A stretch of DNA of 24,512 nt, from the IMG/VR virus record IMGVR_UViG_3300020457_000091, positions 1 through 24,512 of that record. One strand, given 5' to 3'. The DNA comes from a virus. This document shows positions 19,424 through 24,512 of this stretch, piece by piece (within the stretch, counting starts at the first letter, position 1; every line of letters begins with the position of its first letter). Under the pieces are notes generated by a model. That model did not search any database and was not told the DNA's origin. It worked only from the letters and a program-made list of their open reading frames with translations. Both the position numbers and the translations under genes were made by a program.

Positions 19424-21185
19424 AACATTATCAGTAAAGAATTTTATGAGTGTAGGCAATACTGCACAAGGTATAAATTTTGATAATAAAAATCTTGTTT
19501 TGGTAATTGGGGAGAACTTGGATTTGGGAGGCGATGATGCTGGAGCAAGAAACGGTACTGGTAAAACAACAATTATAAATGCACTATCATATGTATTTTT
19601 TGGAGAAGCATTAACACAAATTAGAAGAGATAATCTTGTTAATAAAACAAATGAAAAAGGCATGATGGTTGCTGTAACATTTGTTAAGAATAATATTACA
19701 TATACTATCGAGAGAGGTAGAAAGCCACAGATATTTAAATTTTATGCAAACAACATAGAACAAAACACAGATTCAAACGAGGCACAGGGAGAAAACAGAG
19801 AGACACAACACGAAATAAACAAGTTGCTTGGTATGACCCATGCTATGTTTAAGAATATAATTGCATTAAACACATACACACAACCGTTTTTAGCAACTAA
19901 ACAAGCGGAACAGAGAGAAATTATAGAACAATTACTGGGTATAACATTATTAAGTGAAAAATCCGATCTACTTAAAGATCAAATGAAAGCAACAAAAACA
20001 GAATTGCAAGAAGAAAAATTTAAAATTGATGCAAAAATATCATCTAACACAAAGATTGAAGAATCAATAGAAAGTTTAAAAATAAGATCACGTGCATGGC
20101 AAACACAAAAAGATCAAGACTCAATAAACTTTGCTTCGGCGATAGCAGAACTTGAAAAAGTAGATATCAAGGCAGAACTTGATGCACACAAAAAATCCCA
20201 AGCACATAGTCAAAATTATTTGAAACTAATAAGTCTGCAAAAAGAAAAAGCATATCACGAAGATTCATTAACAAGAGCAGAAACAAACGTCACAAAAACA
20301 GAATCAGATTTACAATTTGCAGAACAGGCCAAGTGTCCGACTTGCGAACAATCATTGCATGACGAAAAACATAAACAATTAACTGATAAGTTGGTTACTA
20401 CATTAACCGAAAGTAAAACAGATGTAGAAAAAGCAAAAAGTGATCTTGCTAAAATACAACAAAACATTGACGATATTGGTGATTTAGGACAAACCCCTGA
20501 CACGTATTACGATACAATAGATGAAGCATATAATCACAAAGGTTCATTGAAAGACCTACAAAGACAACTAGAGCAAAATGAAATAAAACAAGATCCATAT
20601 GCAGAACAAATTGCTGAACTAACAAAAACCGCAATACAAAAAATCGATTACACTACAATAAACGAATTAGAAGACTTGAATAGACACCAAGACTTTTTGT
20701 ATAAACTTTTAACAGCAAAAGATTCTTTTATTAGAACTAGAATTATTGAACAAAACTTAACATATCTAAATCAACGTTTAGCATATTACTTAGGACAAGT
20801 TAAACTTCCGCACACAGTGACATTCCAAAGTGATTTGAATGTACAAATCGAAGAACTTGGCAGAGAACTTGATTTTGATAATTTGAGTAGAGGAGAAAGA
20901 AACAGATTAATACTATCTTTGAGTTGGGCATTTAGAGATGTATGGGAAAGTCTTTATCAACAGATCAACTTATTGTTTATTGACGAGTTGGTTGATGCAG
21001 GAATGGACGCATCTGGTGTTGAATCTTCTATAGCAGTGTTAAAAGACATGAGTAGAAAGCAACAAAAGAATATTTTCCTAATATCTCACAAAGATGAGTT
21101 GGTAAGTCGAGTAAATTCAGTACTAAAAGTTGTAAAAGAGAATGGTTTTACCAATTACAACAATGATGTTGAAATAATAATTTAA
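19410..21185 (+). CDS. 46: Recombination endonuclease subunit gp46 (Rad50/SbcC-like ATPase)
   Basis: The 591-aa product (T4 gp46: 560 aa) has the order of an SMC/Rad50 ATPase: Walker A (ARNGTGKTT, ending near residue 54), a Q-loop region (NTYTQPFL), a long coiled coil from ~170 to ~470 interrupted by the zinc-hook motif CPTC (C309, C312), the ABC signature LSRGERNRL from residue 492, and Walker B LLFIDE with D525-E526, followed by FLISHKDEL (H-loop). The coiled coil is short, as in T4. It drives DNA end processing with gp47, using ATP to open the nuclease. The gene starts inside gp47 (14-nt overlap) and ends 8 bp before a new promoter. Confidence 0.96.
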   Translation: MLTIKTLSVKNFMSVGNTAQGINFDNKNLVLVIGENLDLGGDDAGARNGTGKTTIINALSYVFFGEALTQIRRDNLVNKTNEKGMMVAVTFVKNNITYTIERGRKPQIFKFYANNIEQNTDSNEAQGENRETQHEINKLLGMTHAMFKNIIALNTYTQPFLATKQAEQREIIEQLLGITLLSEKSDLLKDQMKATKTELQEEKFKIDAKISSNTKIEESIESLKIRSRAWQTQKDQDSINFASAIAELEKVDIKAELDAHKKSQAHSQNYLKLISLQKEKAYHEDSLTRAETNVTKTESDLQFAEQAKCPTCEQSLHDEKHKQLTDKLVTTLTESKTDVEKAKSDLAKIQQNIDDIGDLGQTPDTYYDTIDEAYNHKGSLKDLQRQLEQNEIKQDPYAEQIAELTKTAIQKIDYTTINELEDLNRHQDFLYKLLTAKDSFIRTRIIEQNLTYLNQRLAYYLGQVKLPHTVTFQSDLNVQIEELGRELDFDNLSRGERNRLILSLSWAFRDVWESLYQQINLLFIDELVDAGMDASGVESSIAVLKDMSRKQQKNIFLISHKDELVSRVNSVLKVVKENGFTNYNNDVEIII

Positions 21186-21192
21186 ATTTTAC

Positions 21193-21222
21193 TTGACAAA
21201 ACCAGATCATACGTGCTTTAAT
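21193..21222 (+). promoter_or_regulatory. Sigma70-like promoter for the Hc1-like gene
   Basis: A perfect -35 TTGACA (21193-21198) is followed after 18 bp by TTTAAT (21217-21222); an alternative downstream A/T-rich -10 is TATATT. The predicted transcript starts ~30 bp before the 63-aa gene, allowing expression separate from gp46. Confidence 0.6.
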
Positions 21223-21262
21223 TGTTGATATATTAATTAATAATATAAAAGAGGATATAATT

Positions 21263-21454
21263 ATGTCACAAACACATGAACAGATCATGACAGAGATCCA
21301 AACTTACTCTGAAGAGAATCAAAAATTCACAGAGAAAGGTGTTAAAGCAAGTGCCACTAGAGCAAGAAAGGCATTAGCATCTCTTTCAAAATTGATCAAA
21401 GCAAGAAGAAAAGAAATTCAAGAAGTTAAGAACGCGGCAAAGACAGCGGCGTAG
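21263..21454 (+). CDS. Small basic histone H1-like (Hc1-type) DNA-binding protein
   Basis: This 63-aa protein is Lys/Arg/Ala-rich, with an acidic N-terminal helix (THEQIMTEIQTYSEENQKF) and a basic second helix (KASATRARKALASLSKL, then IKARRKEIQEVKNAAK). The spacing and composition resemble the N-terminal part of chlamydial Hc1 histones (AAQRVRTDSIKLEKVAKLYRK-type). A nucleoid-binding role, on phage or host DNA, is inferred; I cannot confirm family membership by search. It has its own consensus-like promoter and a good GAGG ribosome site 8 nt before the ATG. The 21478-21513 terminator follows, so it is probably a strongly expressed single-gene transcript. Confidence 0.85.
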   Translation: MSQTHEQIMTEIQTYSEENQKFTEKGVKASATRARKALASLSKLIKARRKEIQEVKNAAKTAA

Positions 21455-21477
21455 TTTTTTAATTATTGAGATCTCAT

Positions 21478-21513
21478 AAAAGCCTGTGCAGTTTTTTTGT
21501 ACAGGCTTTTTTT
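21478..21513. terminator. Bidirectional Rho-independent terminator
   Basis: AAAAGCCTGT pairs with ACAGGCTTTT around a 13-nt loop. A run of seven T follows on the plus strand, and TTTT follows on the minus strand. It separates the rightward Hc1-like gene from the leftward endonuclease gene and overlaps the latter's TAA at 21512-21514. Confidence 0.85.
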
Positions 21514-21946
21514 ATGACTTAAGGATTCCTTTAGTTTGTTTTTCTCTTAATATTCCAGATCCGTGTATCCTTACACGAATATGACCGTTGTAGTAGTCAT
21601 CAGTTTCTAAAACTTTACGTGCAAATTGTTCTCTAGCCTCTATATAAGATAATTCTGCTTTTGATTTACAATAAAAAAGTATTTCTCTTTTAAATTTATC
21701 TTTACCAATTTTTTCGATGTCTTCATTCAAGGCATCACTTGAACCAAAATAGTCTTTCCAATCAGATTCAACCTTATATCTACGTTTATTAACTCTCCCT
21801 TTCAAAGGAGGCCTTGCTTTTTTGAATTCTGCTAATTTTTTTCCTATATACATCCTACCATTAGTTGTATTTGTTATCTGATAAACAAATCCAACCACAC
21901 CATCTGGTAATTCATCAATAGGTTTTTCTTTGTATGTCCATTGCAT
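21512..21946 (-). CDS. GIY-YIG endonuclease-like protein
   Basis: The N-terminus MQWTYKEKPIDELPDGVVG is followed by FVYQITNTTNGRMYIGKK, a GIY-YIG signature with FVY at residues 20-22 and YIG at 33-35. Downstream Arg/Lys residues and the helix ELSYIEAREQ supply the likely catalytic Glu. At 144 aa it is a stand-alone single-domain nuclease of the type found in T4-like phages, some of them homing (Seg-like). A DNA-cutting role is expected; mobility is not shown. The frame is open up to a TTG at 21964, but I choose the ATG at 21946 because the TTG has no ribosome site and related proteins begin MxW. The start lies just left of the promoter of the candidate RNA, on the opposite strand. It ends in the shared terminator. 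Confidence 0.8.
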   Translation of the reverse strand: MQWTYKEKPIDELPDGVVGFVYQITNTTNGRMYIGKKLAEFKKARPPLKGRVNKRRYKVESDWKDYFGSSDALNEDIEKIGKDKFKREILFYCKSKAELSYIEAREQFARKVLETDDYYNGHIRVRIHGSGILREKQTKGILKS

Positions 21947-21969
21947 ACTCTTATTTAAAGCCAAAAAGA

Positions 21970-21998
21970 TTGACCTGAAAAAATGTTTGTGTTATATA
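21970..21998 (+). promoter_or_regulatory. Sigma70-like promoter of the candidate structured RNA
   Basis: TTGACC (21970-21975) and TATATA (21993-21998) are spaced exactly 17 bp. No plus-strand protein gene follows for over 2 kb, which points to an RNA product starting near 22005. Confidence 0.6.
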
Positions 21999-22247
21999 CA
22001 AGTGATAGGCAAAAACAATCTCATAAAATTTCTCATAGGCAGAATATAGCATCTTTGGTACAATAGGGAATTACGGTGTAACAACACAGGCGAATCCCTT
22101 GATGCACAAGGCAAAAATGATGAGGCTCTTAGAAAAAGATAAACCTCAAGTTTACCAAATACTATTGTGTAAGGGTTTGGTAGGCTCGCGTTGGATGAAT
22201 GAGTTAACGGGTACAGCACAACCGCCCGGCGAAAGCAACGATACACA

Positions 22248-22348
22248 ATGACTGCGATACTCGCCACAGGGTTTCAAAGTGATTCGGCTAGAAATAGCCG
22301 AATTATGACTGCTAATCTGCCACAGAGTACGCAACGTTCAAGTTGCGT
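22248..22348 (+). repeat. Tandem imperfect module inside the candidate RNA
   Basis: Two copies of ATGACTGC, 6-7 variable bases, then GCCACAGRG occur at 22248-22271 and 22305-22327, about 57 bp apart. Each copy is followed by a strong hairpin of different sequence: a GAAA-loop stem at 22282-22303, and ACGCAAC/GTTGCGT at 22329-22348. Conserved single-stranded core plus unrelated stems is the pattern of a duplicated RNA domain. Confidence 0.55.
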
Positions 22349-22406
22349 TAAAGTTATTTTTAGAAGTTTGCGTAAGTTAGAAGTAAACTGAGCGTAGCGA
22401 AAGTTT

Positions 22407-22428
22407 AGATGGCTGTAAGCCATCTTTT
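22407..22428 (+). terminator. Terminator-like hairpin at the RNA 3' end
   Basis: AGATGGCT pairs with AGCCATCT (8 bp, GTA loop), followed by a short T-run. On the minus strand no T-run follows, so it fits rightward transcription, although the T-run is short. It lies 12 bp from the stop codon of the convergent coiled-coil gene. Confidence 0.5.
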
Positions 22429-22439
22429 AGTTGAGTTTG

Positions 22440-22844
22440 TTACTCTTCGTCCTCTCCGAATTTATTATATTTTTCCGACATTACTGATCTCAATTCCGGT
22501 TGTTCCGATTCTTCAATGTTTTCAACGTCTTCCTGAGTCAATTCTACCTCTTTGTCAGGTTCATAGTCCTTTAATTTTTCCTTTGCGATCTTTAGAAGTT
22601 CTTCTGTGGTCTCTAATTTTGCTTTTAGTGTTGCTACCTTGAGTTTAAGTTCGTCATTTTCTTTTTTTACGCCGGCGGCGTGTTTACCAACCGAGTCTAA
22701 ATCGTTGTTCGCATTTTCCAAACGTATGAGGATTTGTTTGTTTCGGCTTTCCTTGTGATGTATAGCCTTATGTAGATCTTCCTTCTCGTCGTTAAGATCT
22801 TTTATGGTATGCTTTAGTTCGGAAACTAGGTCTTGTTTTGCCAT
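22440..22844 (-). CDS. Coiled-coil protein of unknown function in the hub operon
   Basis: I do not recognise this 134-aa protein. Residues ~5-95 are a heptad-rich, highly charged helix (LKHTIKDLNDEKEDLHKAI, then VKKENDELKLKVATLKAKLE and ELLKIAKEKLKDY), almost certainly a coiled coil. Residues 96-134 are an acidic tail (TQEDVENIEESEQPELRS, ending FGEDEE). There is no signal peptide or membrane segment. It lies 51 bp downstream of the gp51-like gene in the same direction, so it is probably transcribed late with the tail-hub assembly genes and could be a tail assembly factor; that is inference. AGGA lies ~12 nt before the ATG. The codons are richer in G/C than the neighbours' (CTC, CGG, GCC). 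Its stop abuts the convergent candidate RNA. Confidence 0.75.
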   Translation of the reverse strand: MAKQDLVSELKHTIKDLNDEKEDLHKAIHHKESRNKQILIRLENANNDLDSVGKHAAGVKKENDELKLKVATLKAKLETTEELLKIAKEKLKDYEPDKEVELTQEDVENIEESEQPELRSVMSEKYNKFGEDEE

Positions 22845-22895
22845 ATTGTGTAATTATCCTGATTTTTGGGTACCATTAAAGTATTATATAATGAT

Positions 22896-23108
22896 TTAGA
22901 AGAATGGCTGGCCTGTTTTCTTTGCTGTTTCCAGGTTCTCTTTTATAATGTCTGATATGATCTTGCGTTCTTCGTTGCTCATATGCAGTGATTCCTGCCA
23001 TGTTACGCCACCTCGCATATACCAACATATTTTGAGTAGTTCGTGTTTGATGTTTTTTGATTCATTGTCGAGGTCTTTGAAATACGAGATAATGTCAGAT
23101 TCCCCCAT
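22896..23108 (-). CDS. Small baseplate-hub assembly protein (gp51-like), possibly also made as a -1 frameshift fusion
   Basis: The 70-aa product from the ATG at 23108 has KHELLKICWYMRGGVTWQES and IIKENLETAKKTGQPFF, a pattern I associate with the short proteins annotated as gp51-type hub assembly catalysts in marine T4-like phages. T4 gp51 is 249 aa, so the name is tentative. The frame is open upstream through TTG at 23117 and across the end of the gp26-like gene in the -1 register; see the slippery site at 23129-23135. I prefer the ATG for free initiation, but ribosome-site evidence is weak (GGAT ~16 nt upstream). Such small partners in phage tail operons often act as tape-measure chaperones. 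Confidence 0.75.
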   Translation of the reverse strand: MGESDIISYFKDLDNESKNIKHELLKICWYMRGGVTWQESLHMSNEERKIISDIIKENLETAKKTGQPFF

Positions 23109-23119
23109 TGTCAGCAACT

Positions 23120-23977
23120 TTATCCGAAAAAATTTGCGTTGTCAAACGTGATCGGCACTTGGTATGTTGCTGGTGCGCCTTTCTTAATCTGTTCCTCTGT
23201 GGATTTTGCTGTCATTGGTTTCAAAGATCCTTGCTGTCTGATTCTAACCAGTGCCGACTCTAATTCTTGAACCAATTTTGACTCTGCATTCTCGATGAAC
23301 TCCTTTATCTGTGCTGAATCAGATACAGTATCACCTGACGGAAGAGTGATTGTTTCAATGTTGGACAACAATAGTTGTGAGTTTAAATCTGTGAGTGTCT
23401 TGAAACTTTCATTGAACATCTTTGTTTTTTCATCATCGCTGATGTTCGCACTATTGACCTGCATATATTTTCTTTGCTGTTCAAAAGTTTTAAGTTGTGT
23501 TTCGGTCATCATCTTATAAGTCAACGGCTTCACTTGTATCTTCATTCCGTTGGGCAATGAAGTGGATTCCGTGATGGCTGTTCTGTTTATTTCTTCTAGC
23601 ATCGATGGTAGATTGACAGTGTGTGATACAGGTTCATTGATTTTTGGCACAGATGTCTGCACATCCATTGTTTCTCCGTATCCTGCAATTCTAATTGCAA
23701 TCAAAATTGTGTCCACATCATAGTTTACCAATCTCCATGGATCCTTGATGTCTGGTACACATGATTTTATGACATCAACTGTGGATTGTCCGCTCATGAG
23801 TGAATCAGGTGTTTTAAATGCCAGGTCGTCTTTGGCAGTCATTGGCAATACTGCGTGTTCTCCGTTCTCTGTTGGTGTTACTATGTCTTCGGTATAGTAT
23901 TTTCCGCCAGACGGAAACTTGATATAGATCGCTGGTTGTCTATAGTACTTGCTTAAAGGGTTTGCTTTTTCTTCCAT
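23120..23977 (-). CDS. 26: Baseplate hub protein of the gp26 family
   Basis: The 285-aa product begins with NPLSKYYRQPAIYIKFPSGG and continues VLPMTAKDDLAFKTPDSLMS, SCVPDIKDPWRLVNYDVDTI and LIAIRIAGYGE. This is the pattern of the T4 baseplate family (gp26-type, often annotated baseplate hub subunit). T4 gp26 is 208 aa. Residues ~150-230 are helical (YKMMTETQLKTFEQQRKYMQ). The role is hub assembly; the location upstream of a small partner and next to a tape-measure-like gene resembles tail-assembly chaperone loci of other tailed phages. The ATG at 23977 follows a GAAGAAG purine tract and a late promoter 44 bp upstream. The 3' end carries a possible frameshift site. Confidence 0.85.
   Translation of the reverse strand: MEEKANPLSKYYRQPAIYIKFPSGGKYYTEDIVTPTENGEHAVLPMTAKDDLAFKTPDSLMSGQSTVDVIKSCVPDIKDPWRLVNYDVDTILIAIRIAGYGETMDVQTSVPKINEPVSHTVNLPSMLEEINRTAITESTSLPNGMKIQVKPLTYKMMTETQLKTFEQQRKYMQVNSANISDDEKTKMFNESFKTLTDLNSQLLLSNIETITLPSGDTVSDSAQIKEFIENAESKLVQELESALVRIRQQGSLKPMTAKSTEEQIKKGAPATYQVPITFDNANFFG
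23129..23135 (-). promoter_or_regulatory. Candidate programmed -1 ribosomal frameshift site
   Basis: The last sense codons of the gp26-like gene read GCA AAT TTT TTC GGA TAA. The heptamer A_AAT_TTT has the X_XXY_YYZ form in the correct register. A -1 slip continues as TTT CGG ATA AAG TTG CTG ACA ATG without a stop, straight into the gp51-like ORF, giving a ~360-aa fusion. A downstream stimulatory structure was not established. Confidence 0.5.
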
Positions 23978-23987
23978 TTTCTTCTTC

Positions 23988-23996
23988 TATAAATAT
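23988..23996 (+). promoter_or_regulatory. Late promoter box facing right (tape-measure gene)
   Basis: The plus strand reads TATAAATAT (T4 late octamer at 23988-23995). The predicted start near 24002 is ~53 bp before the rightward ATG at 24055. It sits inside the leader of the leftward gp26-like transcript. Confidence 0.7.
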
Positions 23997-24019
23997 ACTT
24001 TGTTAACGTATGTATGTCA

Positions 24020-24028
24020 ATATTTATA
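24020..24028 (-). promoter_or_regulatory. Late promoter box facing left (gp26-like operon)
   Basis: The minus strand reads TATAAATAT. The predicted start near 24015 gives a ~38-nt leader for the gp26-like gene. It lies within the leader of the rightward transcript and faces the 23988 box. Confidence 0.72.
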
Positions 24029-24054
24029 TGCGTATATAATGGTGGTACAAAACA

Positions 24055-24512
24055 ATGGATGAACAACAACTTAAACAGATGCTCAGTGAGGCCTTCAGTG
24101 CCTCTGATATAACAAGGTTCAAGTCAGAACTGAAGAAATCTGCTGAAGAAACCAAAAAAATCACAGAAGCAGAGAAGAAATCGCTCGAAAAACTGGTTAA
24201 GAGCAGAGAAGAATTAATCAAAGCATCAAATAACCTACAAGGGCACTTTGGCAAGTTCGGTAAACGAATGGGTATGTCAGAGACCATGGCATTCAAGTTT
24301 GGTCGAGCCGCAGAAACCACAGCAGGATTTACTGGTAAACTTGGTAGAGCCATGTACGAAGGTACTGGACAGATACAAGACTTCACAGATACACTGAAAG
24401 AGTTTGGCCCAATCGGAGAAATGCTGGCCAGAGTGGGTACCGCTGTTGGTGGTAGTCTTGATATGTACAGAACTCTGTCTGATGTTGGAGCATCATTCAG
24501 TCAAAACTTAAT
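24055..24512 (+). CDS. N-terminal part of a probable tail tape-measure protein
   Basis: An uninterrupted frame runs from the ATG at 24055 through the window end (152 codons seen). The N-terminus (1-65) is charged coiled coil (FKSELKKSAEETKKITEAEK, then KSLEKLVKSREELIKA), followed by Gly/Ala-rich amphipathic helices (KFGRAAETTAGFTGKLGRAM, EMLARVGTAVGGSLDMYRTL). This is typical of tape-measure or other internal tail proteins. T4's tape measure is gp29 (590 aa) and is encoded near gp26/gp51, which supports the call; similarity to gp29 itself was not visible. GGTGG lies ~10 nt before the ATG. It is transcribed divergently from the gp26-like operon, unlike T4. It could instead be another large structural protein. 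Confidence 0.75.
   Translation, partial: MDEQQLKQMLSEAFSASDITRFKSELKKSAEETKKITEAEKKSLEKLVKSREELIKASNNLQGHFGKFGKRMGMSETMAFKFGRAAETTAGFTGKLGRAMYEGTGQIQDFTDTLKEFGPIGEMLARVGTAVGGSLDMYRTLSDVGASFSQNL

Larger units (their letters stand above)
22005..22428 (+). ncRNA. Candidate structured noncoding RNA, unclassified (~0.42 kb)
   Basis: The 475-bp gap between two leftward genes holds no convincing ORF but dense potential structure. Stems (plus-strand coordinates): CCTTG/CAAGG 22097-22111; TGAGG/CCTCA 22121-22148; TACCAAA/TTTGGTA 22153-22182; CGTTG/CAACG 22189-22240 enclosing CGGG/CCCG 22208-22228; a 9-bp stem with GAAA tetraloop 22282-22303; ACGCAAC/GTTGCGT 22329-22348; TAAACT/AGTTTA 22384-22407; and a terminal 8-bp hairpin. 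The strand call rests on the GNRA loop and GAAA segments, a promoter at its left end, and a terminator-like hairpin plus T-run at its right end, all plus-sense. G+C is locally higher than in the flanking genes. A repeated module, ATGACTGC...GCCACAG plus hairpin, occurs twice. I could not match it to tmRNA, RNase P RNA or a group I intron. Ends are estimates. Confidence 0.6.

Noticed and set aside
21947-21964. TTG start for the GIY-YIG protein.
   Set aside because: No ribosome site and it adds six residues before the conserved MxW start; ATG at 21946 preferred.
22189-22240. Local resemblance to RNase P RNA conserved regions (GATGAATGA followed by ACAG...CCGGC).
   Set aside because: The hallmark GAGGAAAGTCC region and the P4 pairing are absent, so similarity is short and probably chance.
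22102-22251. A 49-codon plus-strand ORF (ATG...TGA) inside the non-coding stretch.
   Set aside because: No ribosome site, the start lies in a hairpin loop, and the sequence is better explained by paired stems; kept as RNA.
21965-22439. tmRNA or group I intron.
   Set aside because: No tRNA-like T-arm, CCA end or Ala-Ala-stop tag was found; no GACTA/TAGTC P7 core on either strand; and no split gene flanks it.
22865-22900. ATTATATAAT-like sequence upstream of the coiled-coil gene as a late promoter.
   Set aside because: It does not match TATAAATA, and the gene can be served by the 24020 promoter.

Overview
The window is a block of the structural/replication core of a T4-like myovirus (Straboviridae/Kyanoviridae-type tail and late-gene machinery). 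The sequence is strongly A+T rich, with A/T-heavy codons throughout. Gene content and order resemble marine T4-like phages: gp26-like, small hub-assembly protein, gp48, gp53, giant hub protein, gp5, gp25, gp6 and a giant wedge protein on one strand, with gp55-gp47-gp46 on the other. The low G+C leans towards a SAR11/Pelagibacter-type host rather than a cyanobacterium. That host call is inference; no host marker is present.

Layout. Positions 8-17195 (minus strand) are one baseplate block read right to left: gp48 tube cap, gp53 wedge, a 930-aa probable hub protein, gp5 spike, gp25, gp6, and a 2271-aa protein with a cupredoxin-like domain and FG-GAP-like repeats at its C-terminus. Positions 17350-21185 (plus strand) hold the late sigma factor gp55 and the Mre11/Rad50-type pair gp47-gp46, followed at 21263 by a 63-aa histone Hc1-like protein and a bidirectional terminator. 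A GIY-YIG endonuclease-like gene (minus) follows. Then comes a 475-bp stretch (21965-22439) without a convincing gene but with a sigma70-like promoter, many hairpins, a tandem repeated module and a terminator-like hairpin, all on the plus strand. I interpret it as an unclassified structured RNA of about 0.42 kb. Positions 22440-23977 (minus) hold a coiled-coil protein, a 70-aa gp51-like protein and a gp26-like protein. From 24055 a probable tape-measure gene runs rightward off the window.

Regulation visible in the sequence. Three sigma70-like promoters face right (gp55, the Hc1-like gene, the RNA). Four perfect TATAAATAT late-promoter boxes drive the structural genes: three leftward (gp26 block, gp48 block, gp6) and one rightward (tape measure). 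The gp55 sigma70 promoter overlaps the late promoter of the gp48 operon, which suggests that the late sigma could shut off its own gene. At 23988-24028 two late promoters face each other 25 bp apart.

Most interesting items: the plus-strand structured RNA beside the GIY-YIG gene; an in-register A_AAT_TTT slippery site at the end of the gp26-like gene that opens exactly into the next ORF, a G/GT-like arrangement near the tape measure; the interlocked promoters; and a stop codon at the window's left edge that sits where a parallel repeat encodes Trp.
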